Source: Isochrysis galbana
Taxonomy: Eukaryota; Haptophyta; Isochrysidales; Isochrysidaceae
NCBI GenBank assembly: GCA_018136815.1
Contig: CM030936.1
Location: 2,631,079 to 2,695,078 of the forward strand
Direction: 5' to 3'
DNA: 64,000 bases
This document shows positions 11,261 to 20,519 of this stretch, one piece after another; position 1 is the stretch's first letter, and every line of letters begins with the position of its first letter. The position numbers and the translations under genes are program-made. The notes under the pieces were generated by a model. It was given only the letters and a program-made list of their open reading frames with translations. It was not told the origin of the DNA and did not search any database.

Positions 11261-12660
11261 AGGGGCCGTTATTGGATTTTTTTGTTTCTAGAAGTAGTGG
11301 TGTCTAGTTTAGGTTTAGGCTCTGACTCACTGTTTTCAGTATTCGTTATTCCGTGAGCGGTCATCGGTCATGGTTTACGCGAGTCTGCTCGTCATGTTGA
11401 GCGCGTTCGCTATAGTCTAAAGGTCACGTTCCGTCCAATATGGGACAGACTCAAGTTGAGCCATCAAATGCCTAGGTGGGAAACAGCACAGCCAGAAGGT
11501 TTCCAAACACAGCACAAAAACAGGCTGTTTTTGGCTTTCATAGAAACACAGCCAAAAACAGTCCAAAAAACAGTGATACCGGTGGGGGGGCCTCCCCCTG
11601 CGCCACTTGCGCGACGCTGCGACGCTCCTCCCTCTTCTCCGGCTGCGCGCTCCCGCTAAGACTGTGAATAGGTTTCATTTGGAGCTATCTAGTGTCGAAC
11701 ACGCGATGACTACTGGCTCGTGGGCAGAGGGCCGTTCGATCGAGCCGGCAGCTGACGCGGCCGTGAAGGAGTCGTAGGTGGTTGCTTGCGGGAATATGTC
11801 TGAGAGGTCATAGTAGAAGTCGGGTCTGACAGTCTACCATCGAGTGCGAGGGACGAGAAGAGAGACGGAGGTTCGGAGCAAAGGGCAGACGCACGACAAG
11901 ACGCCCTGCAACCGGCCACCTACTTCCTGCCCATCAGATGGTCAATCAGGCGCGTGGCGCCGCCTGTGCGCTCCGCGCTCCACTCCGCAGCCACCGCATC
12001 GCCAGCGCGGCTGGTGCGCGTTCGACGTTCGAGTCGTCGATGATCTCGACGCATGCCCACGCTGGCACGCTGGGTCCACGCGTAACACGTCGTGCTCGCC
12101 CTGCCTGCGGCTGCATCAATCAGTCCAGTGGCCAGTGGCCCTTGCAGGCATGAACTGGAAGCTGGCTGCTGGTTGTGGCTGTGGCATGGGGCATGGGCTC
12201 CAGTAAAGGCCGCTGCGCGAGCGCGGGCGCGGGCGCGGGCACGAATGCGTCTGCCGGCCGGTGCGATCGCAGTCACCAGCGCCGGCGTATCATCCGTACT
12301 GGCACCGCCGCCGCTCCTGCTAATGGGCAACAGCGGGTATTGGTTTGTTGGTTTGTCGCGTCGAAGCCCGCCTCACTGGCAGCCCCTGCGCGCGGCTGCC
12401 CGCCAGCGATCGCCCGCGCAGCCCCGAAGCGCGAGGCCCTGGTGGGATTGCGGATTGGGGTTGGGAGCCATGTACAGCGGCGCTAGGTAGGGGGGGGGGG
12501 CGTAGGGGGTAGGGGGGGGGGAGGGGTACGGGCGTACGGGGTACGCGCAGAACGCTTATTTTAATAGTAGAAGCACAGTTATAATTATAATGGTAAAATC
12601 GCCATTTTAAGCCTAGAAGCCTAGAAGTGGTGTGCTATATATACTAGTCCGGGGCTCCCC
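11261..12660. other. no confident gene
   Basis: 11500-11580 holds imperfect repeats of an AACACAGCCAAAAACAG-type unit. 11840-12490 is GC-rich with overlapping open frames in several phases and no family match. 12490-12530 is a G-run. At 11300-11315 TTTAGGTTTAGG resembles a plant-type telomere unit but is too short to matter. Confidence 0.35.
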
Positions 12661-12661
12661 A

Positions 12662-12727
12662 AGATACAGTATATACAGCTGTATCTGGCCCCTCCCCCTC
12701 CCCCAGATACAGTATCCTGCTGTATCT
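12662..12727. repeat. two tandem stem-loops AGATACAG...CTGTATCT
   Basis: The arms AGATACAG and CTGTATCT occur at 12662-12669 with 12679-12686, and again at 12705-12712 with 12720-12727. Both stems are perfect over 8 bp, with different loops. The two units are separated by a C-rich spacer. Confidence 0.8.
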
Positions 12728-12764
12728 CCCATCTAGGATGCGAAAAGTCTATCCTTCACTGTCT

Positions 12765-12906
12765 GTGCGCGCGACCTTCCGGGGAGAGGCTTGTAGTTGG
12801 TGAGGGCATCGATGCATCGATGGTTTCGTATATTGTTTTCTTCTCGGGGCACCACGCTAGGTGGCACGAGTCTTCTCGGTGGCGGCGACAGAGTCTATAG
12901 TCTACA
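12765..12906 (-). mobile_element. LINE internal fragment (zinc-knuckle region)
   Basis: This stretch aligns by eye with 27415-27540 of another LINE copy, including GGCACCACGCTAGGTGGCAC and a CTTCTCGGTG..CGGCGACA stretch, the codons for the Cys/His cluster. It is short and has no intact frame. Confidence 0.7.
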
Positions 12907-13784
12907 CATATCTGATATCTGATATATCTGTAGGGCTATCTGCGAATCTATTTCTGGTGCTGATCTCAGCGGAGGAGGGAGGACGAAACGTATCCTCGTC
13001 CCGGTAACCTCTGACTTGCAATCTGCAACATCGAATCGTCGCCTGTCGCCTGCGGTGAAACGCCTCCGGCTTCCCAACTCCCCTCGAGTGTGCGCGTGTG
13101 CGCCTCACTGCAAAGTATCTACGTGCTATGCGCCCAGTGGAATCGTCGCCCGAGGGAGAAGGCGAGACGCCCGCAGCCATCCTCGATGTGCCCAGACGCC
13201 GTGCTCCGTTCTCACGGACCTCCACCTCCTCTCTGCATGTTCTTTAGGCGAGCAGGCAAGAGCCGTACAGGCCCCACCACACATGTATTGTATTACAATA
13301 GAGGGCGCCAAGGAGGGGAGGGGGGGGGATTCCGCACCTTCCATCCCGCGCTCCCCGATCCGTCTCAGCCTGCGCAATATTTGGGGTGTTGTTTGAAGCG
13401 GGGGCTCTGGGCAGAGGGGGGGGGGGGGGGGGGATCCGCTTCCTGGCTTCCCTCCCCCCACGGAGCCCGACGGCGGCGGCGGCGGCTTCTCCCCCTCCGA
13501 GGAGGCTCGCCTCTTACGGGATCAGCCCCATCAACTTCCCACCTAAGCTTTCTACTCTAGAGGGGACCGACGGGGAGAGGGGGGGGGGGGGCTTCTCTTC
13601 CGCAACCGCCGAGGAGGCTCGCCTTCTCTTCTTGTGGGGTCCTCTCTCTCTCCTCCTCCTCGTGGGGGGGGGACGTGGGCGCGAGGGAGGAGGGAAGTGG
13701 CCGAGGGAGAGGGGAGGAAATAGCTGGTGATGGGAGTGCGAGGCGGAGAGAAGGCGGCGCCTCCAGCCGTGACGGGGGGGCGGG

Positions 13785-13828
<44 letters not shown>

Positions 13829-13867
13829 TGAGAGAGAGAGGAGAGAGAGAGAGGGAGAGAGAGAGAG

Positions 13868-13918
<51 letters not shown>

Positions 13919-14293
13919 AGAGAGGATGGGTGGGGCCGGGGGGGGGGGGGCGGGGAGGAGGGGGGCGGGTGGGAGCGGGGGGAGGGGGGGGGGGGGACAA
14001 CCCCTTCCGATATCGACACGGAGAGATTCGCGTGTGGCTTGTGAGGGAGGCCGGGCCACACAGGACGAGGTGCACTGGCCAACGTGGCACACAACCAACC
14101 ACGACGGCGGCGGCACCAAGCGCGCGCGCGCACTTGCACAACTGCACGACCACGTGCGGCCCGGCCGCTGCGCGTCTCCTGGGCAAGTGGACAGCAGCAT
14201 TGCACCCCATGTGAACCGGCAGATCATCATCACCGCGTACTGTTGAAACATTGGCAAGTGGGCCAGGTGGTCATTCTTCCGTCGCGTTTTACA
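12907..14293. other. intergenic region with GA microsatellites
   Basis: A GA-rich tract occupies about 13791-13925 and G-runs lie at 13415-13433, 13575-13590 and 13935-14000. Long Ser/Leu/Pro open frames on the minus strand are a by-product of the GA tract. This is the upstream region of the ankyrin gene. Confidence 0.5.
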
Positions 14294-15800
14294 ATGGCTC
14301 TCCCCGTTGCTTCTCTCGCAGACCTGATGGGAAACTCACCTTCCTCACTCGCTGATCACCCCCTCCATGACGCCAAGAAGGGCAAGTGGCAGGACTACTA
14401 TGGCAAGCTCAACAACAGCAAAGTCTCCATCAATGATGCCGTACCCAAGGTGAGCTGCTGTGCGAAAACGTGGGCGTTGCTCCTTTTGGCGGCCGCGATG
14501 CTCCACTCGCCTCGACTGGCGCTCACCCTGACATGCACATTGCCGTCTTGCCGATAGACTGGGTGGACAGCTCTTCACTTTGCTGCACGCGAAGCTGACG
14601 CCGAAGTCATCGCCAAGTTGATCGTGAAAGGCGCACAGGTCGAGACTGCATGCGCAAAGGTGTGCTTTCCGACGTCGACACCCTCAGCTCTAACCAGAGA
14701 CTCGACCTTCCACATTGTTAGCATGCCTCGTGCCGGCGAGAGGATCCGACTTGACTCGAATCTTTCCGTTGCATGAATTCAGGGTCGCAGCCCACTCATG
14801 GAGGCAGTCCGTCACAAGAACTTGGGGGCTGTCCAATGTTTGCTCAAGCATGGGGCTGATGTCAACTTCCAAGACTCTAATGGCGACACATGCTACCACT
14901 TGGCAGTTGAGAAGGGCGCGCGCGAGATGATTGACGTGCTCTCTGAGGAGGGCGCCGACCTCAACTTGCAAAATAAGAACGTGTGCACCATTCCAACCCG
15001 CCGCATTCGTGCATCCGCAAGAAGACAGTTTTGCGATTGCTGTGCTACACGCGAGTGACCGCACGACACCTCTTGCTCACAGGGTTGGGCTCCCCTCCAC
15101 ACTGCTGCTCTGCTTCATCGCTACGATTGCGCAGTGAGGCTCGTCGACTTCGGTGCCAGTCTCACAGTTCGCACCAAGGTGCGCCACCACATGACCCCCA
15201 AAACTTGCTCATCCACTCAAACGGGGCTTAAAATCGCGTGTCACAGCCAGACGTTTAAAGGCTTCGTTTTCGAGCACGTCCCTCACCCTCTTTCTCCATG
15301 GCCGTGTGCAGAATGGAACCTTGCCCGTCGACATCGCCGACAATAGTGGATGCATCAAAATTGCGGATTGGCTCTCCAAAACAATGTCGAATAGCTACAC
15401 TGCAACCCTCAGCTCCGGTGAAACCTCTTCCGAATCATCCCTGCGCAGCGCATCGGTGCTTTCCAATCGCACAACGGTTGCGCTCGCCTCTCCTGCTACG
15501 AGCTTCTTACCCGGAAAGGCCAAGTCTCTCAACATTGCATCTCAAACCGACGATGTTGCCGTCGCAACCATCACGGAGCAACTGAAGCCAATTTTCGATG
15601 ATCTCAAGATGGATCATTTGTTGGGTGCGGCCGCGTTGTGGTGTGTCCAGCAAGGCGCTGACACACTCGAGGACGTGAAGCGGGAGTCGGGCTGTGTTGA
15701 GGATCTAGCCGATGTCCTCGACCTACCTCGCATCAAACGAAACAAATTCCTCGTTCAGATGGCTTCTCCCTCGAATGTTCTCGCAGTTGCATCGGCATGA
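14294..15800 (+). CDS. ankyrin repeat protein, five exons
   Basis: Exons 14294-14449, 14558-14659, 14783-14980, 15083-15178 and 15312-15800 join entirely in phase 0 to give 346 aa. Exon 2 encodes TGWTALHFAAREADAEVIAK, a canonical ankyrin repeat. Exon 3 encodes two (SPLMEAVRHKNLGAVQCLL and DTCYHLAVEKGAREMIDVL), exon 4 one (GWAPLHTAALLHRYDCAVRL), and exon 5 starts with a degenerate last repeat, NGTLPVDIADNSG. The C-terminal part is Ser/Thr-rich, then helical from about residue 265 (ITEQLKPIFDDLKMDHLLGA, ending in a possible SAM- or death-like bundle, ESGCVEDLADVLDLPRIKRNKF). It is probably a cytosolic scaffold; the partner is unknown. Donors are GTGAGC, GTGTGC, GTGTGC and GTGCGC, so non-canonical third and fourth bases are tolerated. 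Confidence 0.85.
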
Positions 15801-16705
15801 GTTGTCATCTCATCCGTACCTTAGTCAAAGTTCTCATCCAGCTATCCCTTTGTCTGTGTGCCCGTGCTCGCAGCGCAGCTGTTACCGTCCTTGCGGCACG
15901 AGCGCGGAATCGGGATTGTTGGGAGATGTGTCACTTGTCTGCGTTTTCGCGGCCTCCACGGAGCTGGCATCGATCGGACCTGTTTCTCTCGCCTTTGATC
16001 GAAAGCCCGCGTGCGTCTCATCGCCATTTGATAAATGGTGCCAGCCACGACCGACAGTTGATCTCGTTGCTCCTCAAGCCTTTCGCAACATTTCCCGATG
16101 TGCATCCGACCCCTGTCCAACCGTGTCACTCCATGCTGATAAATTCGCATGTTGTTCCATCGAAGGGGTTGAGAAGCCGAATCGGCTGTTTCGATTTCCC
16201 CTAGCACTGCGGGTCATTTAAATAAGCTTGCAGTGGCCTCGCAGACGTGCGATCTAGCAATCTCGTCGGGCAAGTGAAGCCCACCACTTCTGAGCATGAG
16301 CAGCTGAGTCGCTCGCTGCTCCCTCGATGTGACAACGGGGATGGGCCTCGTTTTTTCCTGTGCATACGTGAAGTCCACCCTCCCTCTCTCGCGTAGTCTC
16401 GTCTTCTTTCTAGTGTACTTAAGGATCCGCTGACTTGGCTTTCTGAGATCTGTGTGCTACCGCACAGTAATAGCACATGGCATTGCCGTGCGATAACTTG
16501 ATTTGTTGGTAGTGGATGTGTGCTGTATATTTGCGTGTCCGCCTCTCTCTCGTCTCTCGTCTCGCTCGCTGCTCGCATCGGCGGCGCAATGCGCAATCAA
16601 TGGGCCCGGTGTATTTTCCGAAAGACCTCTGAAGTTGGCAACTACTGCTACCACGAACTGCCCGCCTCCGGGAGACAATAGTAATACCCATCGCCCACGT
16701 CCCAC
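15801..16705. other. 3' flank, no gene seen
   Basis: Several overlapping open frames on both strands match no family and differ in phase. No RNA gene or element was identified. Confidence 0.4.
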
Positions 16706-17815
16706 GTGTTGCGGGTAGGGAGGGTCGCACATCTCTCCTCTCCTCGGCCACCGTTTCCCGCCTTTAGGTTCCCCCCGCGCGACTCCCCCTCCGTCGTCAC
16801 GCCCCGGTTCTCTTCCCCCCCTTCCTTGTATCAAGCGTCCGCATTCTGCCCGCTCCCGATAGGATCGCCCCCTCTCCTCTCCCTTTCTGCTTTGGCTGAA
16901 TCGCCGGCCCCGTTTCATCCCTTTCGTTTCCCGCGTGTTCCCCCCCCCGCCCCCCCGCGTGCGTCATTTCTCTCTCGGTGTCTTTCGTACGCTCTGCGCC
17001 TCCGCACGAGCGCCCCTGTGTCCTTCCTCGTGTGCCTCTTGCTCCCGTCGTCGTCTCGCACGACTGCATGCCAGCTGAGGCCGTTCGCTCGTCCTCAGCT
17101 CCCCCGTCGCGTGCCTCTCTCGCCTCTGGTGGTCCGTGCCGCATGCTCCCCAGGAATTGTATCTCACATGTTACAGGCACCAACCCCTCTACCTTCACAT
17201 GCAACACAGCCACAGCTCCACTCCCTTCTCCACAACACGTCCCTCACTCACTCCCCTTTCTGCTCCCTCCCGTCATGCTCCCCGTTGCGGGTAGAGAGGG
17301 TCGCACATCTCTTTTCGCACTGTTCCCGCCTTTATTTAGCTTTAGGCCCCCCCCGCGCGAATCCCCCTCCGTCGTCACGCCCCGGTCTTCCCCCCACCCC
17401 TCCTTGTATCAGCGCCCGCATTCTGCCCGTTCCCGATAGGATCGCCCCCTCCCCTCTCCCTTTCTGTTTTGTGTGAGTCGCCGGCCCCGTTTCATCCCTC
17501 TCTTTTCCCGCGTGTTCCCCCCCCCCCCCCCGCTTGTCATCTCTGCTACGGTGTCTTTCGTACGCTCTGCGCCACCGCACGAGCGCCCCTGTGTCCTTCC
17601 TCGTGTGCCTCCCGTTCCCGTCCTCGTCTCGCGCGACCGCATGTCGACTGAGGCCGCTCGCTCGTCCTCAGCTCCCCCGTCGCGTGCCTCTTTCGCTTCT
17701 GGCAGCCCGTGCCCCATGCCCCCCAGAAATTGTATCTCACATGTTACAGACACCAACCCCAATGCCTTCACATGCAACACAGCCACAGCTCCACTCCCTC
17801 CTCCACACTCCCTAT
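16706..17815 (+). repeat. tandem direct duplication of about 572 bp
   Basis: Copy 1 runs from about 16706 to 17277 and copy 2 from about 17283 to 17815. Matching landmarks are GTTGCGGGTAG at 16708 and 17283, and CACAGCCACAGCTCCACTCC at about 17206 and 17778, an offset of 572-575. Identity is high but with many point changes and small indels. Both are C/T-rich with Arg/Ser/Pro frames in several phases and no convincing gene. Confidence 0.85.
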
Positions 17816-18029
17816 TCTTTGGTTTCCCGGGTTTGGCCCATGTGCATGTGCACCACTTTGGGCCATGGTGTGGAGAGGGCGCAATGGCTGTGGCTGTGGC
17901 TGTGGTTGGTGCCAAGGACCAAGGAATGGTGTTCGTACAAAGAGACAAAGAGGGAGGGGGCCATTGGGGCTACCGGCTTACGCGTCACGCAATTCCCACA
18001 CCGTTAGACATCCTAAACCCACAAACACT

Positions 18030-18290
18030 AATCACACAGTAAGCCAATAAAACAGCCGATAGCCCGAAGGCGCAGGAGGGAGTAGAGGACTAGACCTCCG
18101 GGGATCGGTGCAAGCCGCCCACGACTGGAAGTCCCCACACACCGAGCCCCTAAGTAGAGCACGAGTGGACGAGTGGACAAGCCGCAAGGCAGGTGGGAGG
18201 AGTGGTCAGGGAAGCGGGCGTGGCTACGGGATAAATGTGCAGGGCCGCGCGCGTGGCGAGAATACTAAGAAGTTTGTTGTTGGAAACCTA
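18030..18290 (+). mobile_element. LINE 3' tail, + orientation
   Basis: It contains GCGCAGGAGGGAGT inside a hairpin with arms CCGAT (18056-18060) and ATCGG (18104-18108), extended by CCCG/CGGG and AGG/CCT. Then come GAGCCCCTAAGTAGAGCACG, AAGCCGCAAGGCAGGTGGG and GTGGCGAGAATACTAAGAAG near 18255-18275. It is the same tail as the minus-strand copies. No ORF remains. Confidence 0.8.
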
Positions 18291-18903
18291 AGTAGAAGTA
18301 ACAAGTAACAAGTAACAGGTAACAGGGGCTTTAAAAGGAATGAAGGGGGCAAGGAAAGAGAGGAGGAGGTGGAGGAAAGGGGCATATGGGCGATGTCTGC
18401 ACAGAGGTATTGAAACCTAGACCGTAGCAGGTGGTAACTTAAAGTCTTCAGAGGCTTTTTTACAGTAGCCTATAACCACCAAATTGAAATGAATACAACA
18501 CGTCATCGACATCGACGCCAGCGTCAACACCGTACACTCCCGCACCTTACTCCATTCTACTCCCCACTCGTCTCCTTCTACCTTGCTCCCAACTAGTCAC
18601 GCACAACACACAATCGACGTCGCTAAAGCAGGAAAACACTATTTCTTTCACTGTAGCCATCAAAATAGATAGCAGCATAGACTACGTAAGATTCCAATGC
18701 ACCTCAGGGACATTGAAGCACTTATCACAACTGGAGTTATTTCACTGCCTTGACATTGAAAGGGGGACGAGTCGTCACGCAGGCCAGCTTGAATGGCCAC
18801 CACCCTTACTTAGGACAGACCATCGACGACAGCCGTCGCCATCCAGTCGGAGGAGCCGTGGCTGAATGGTAGTGGAATTCTATTCTCCACAAGAGACCAG
18901 GTT
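18291..18903. other. 3' flank with tRNA-like fragment
   Basis: 18297-18325 has AGTAACA-type short tandem repeats. At 18852-18897, GGAGCCGTGGCTGAATGGTAG followed by GGTTCTACC resembles the 5' half and T-arm of a tRNA-Gly, but no acceptor partner pairs with the 5' end and the anticodon stem is poor. I call it a fragment, not a gene. Confidence 0.35.
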
Positions 18904-19437
18904 CTACCAAAAGAGGGCGTCGGCAACCAGCATGCCGCCTAGGAAACCCGCGGCTGGTAGAAAGGGATCGTAGTACGGATATGGCGCAGGATAGTACGGG
19001 TAAGGTGACGCGTAGACAATGTTTGGTTGACTGTGGTGGTGATGGTGATGCACCATTGGCTGCTGCGGATGAGGGTGAGAGCCGTGCTCGACCAAGACGC
19101 CCTGTGCTGGCTGCGCTGGCGGCACTCTCATGAGAAACTGCTGTCCCTCGCGCAGCCCGTCGGGCACCTGGACGCTCATCAGTCTCCCATCAGGAGTGCG
19201 CACCTGCAGCTGCGCGCCACCCGCCAGCCCAGGTGGCACTGTGACACTCAGGTGCTCGGGTGGGGGCAGTACAGCCGCAGGCGGAGGCACTGGCGTAGCG
19301 ACCGGGACGGGCGCGGGGTCGTGTGTGCCGAACCATGCGTCGGTCGCGGCGGCAACGTTGCCCTTGTGTGCTGCGAGAATCTCGCGCAGCTCCGCGTCCG
19401 ACGGGCCCGGCCCTACCACCTCGCGCAGCTGTTGCAT
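18904..19437 (-). CDS. UBA-like protein with VPxGxxxG repeats
   Basis: The 177-aa product starts at the ATG at 19437. Residues 1-38 (MQQLREVVGPGPSDAELREIL, then a KGNVAAATDAWF helix) fit a UBA/CUE-type three-helix ubiquitin-binding fold. After a Pro/Val linker, residues of about 62-105 hold VTVPPGLAGGAQLQVRTPDG and VQVPDGLREGQQFLMRVP, a doubled VPxGxxxGxxxxV unit that I associate with algal proteins of unknown function. A HHHHHH run and a Tyr/Pro-rich segment (YPYYPAPYPYYDPF) follow, and the C-terminus is hydrophobic (AAGFLGGMLVADALFW), as in proteins that end in a Gly-rich membrane-associated tail. Binding to ubiquitin is inference. A pure GA/TC microsatellite lies 42 bases upstream of the ATG. 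Confidence 0.65.
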   Translation of the reverse strand: MQQLREVVGPGPSDAELREILAAHKGNVAAATDAWFGTHDPAPVPVATPVPPPAAVLPPPEHLSVTVPPGLAGGAQLQVRTPDGRLMSVQVPDGLREGQQFLMRVPPAQPAQGVLVEHGSHPHPQQPMVHHHHHHSQPNIVYASPYPYYPAPYPYYDPFLPAAGFLGGMLVADALFW

Positions 19438-19477
19438 CCTTCTCCCACTCTCTGCTGCTCACGCCGTCTCGACGAGT

Positions 19478-19478
<1 letters not shown>

Positions 19479-19557
<79 letters not shown>
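19479..19557. repeat. (GA)n microsatellite
   Basis: About 39 uninterrupted GA units on the + strand, immediately upstream of the UBA-like gene on the minus strand, so the coding strand shows (TC)n. Confidence 0.95.
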
Positions 19558-19560
<3 letters not shown>

Positions 19561-20519
19561 GGCTGGAAGCGGAGGGGGAGGGACAAAAAGAGAGCGCCTT
19601 CGAAGAAGAGTTCTCCACTCTAGAGTACTCAGTAGACTAGTGCTGGCCTGCTAGCGAGGCACTGCTAGTTACCACTAGTGCGAGTACTACTCGTACCTCT
19701 GTTCCATTACTGAACCGCATCGCCAAAATAGGGACAGTAAAGTTGACATAATAGAAATTCTTCGTGTTGAGAAGGGAATAGCGGGTACACTGTGGGGCGA
19801 AAGACCACCAAAAAATCTGGCGCCCAAAGCCACCAACCACCAAGGGCGTCCGAAAATTATGTTTTCAGTATTGGTATTGATCAAACACGATTTTGGCGCC
19901 CCCCGGCTACACGGCCGATCGCCTTGCCACGAAAGCTCTCGCCGCTCCGCCACTCTCGCGAGAGCCGGGCCGCATGGCGCGCCTGAAGGTGGTCGAGCCC
20001 CCGCAGCATGGGAGGCGCACCGGTGGCGACTTTGTGAGGCGCTGCCGTCCCGCTTCTCCCGAGCAGCCTCCTGAGCCGACCAGCACGCCCGAGGAGGGGA
20101 TGCGAGGATGCGGCCCCACCGTCCAAGAAGCGGCGGTGGTCGTTGACGCCGAACCGCCAGGCGGCAATTGCTGTGGCATACGAGCATACGAGCGCGAGCG
20201 GCTGCCCGACTGCCCGAGCCGAAGCATGGGAAGGAGTGGCAGCGAGCGCACGCACGCGGCATTGTGTCGTGAGAAGTATGGCAGTCGGTAGGGGTAGGGG
20301 TAGACCGTAATCGGCCGTCTATGGCGCCGACAATACGCTAACGTCACTACGTCACTCGGCCGATGGGCCGGAGCGCCCAACTTTCGAGCGCGACCGGGCG
20401 CGCGCTTTTCGCACTTTCTCGGTCATCCACTCAGGTAGCCTAGCCCACCACGCACCATATCCACAGATGCCGCCCTAGCAGCCACGCCAATCGCCGCCGC
20501 CGCCCACGCGCATCGCACC
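19558..20519. other. no gene seen
   Basis: GC-rich sequence between the UBA-like gene and a LINE. Overlapping open frames at 19893-20380 have no family match and lack a start context that stands out. Confidence 0.4.

Noticed and set aside
13514-14257. Ser/Leu-rich frames over the GA microsatellite
   Set aside because: Translations of a dinucleotide repeat in three phases.
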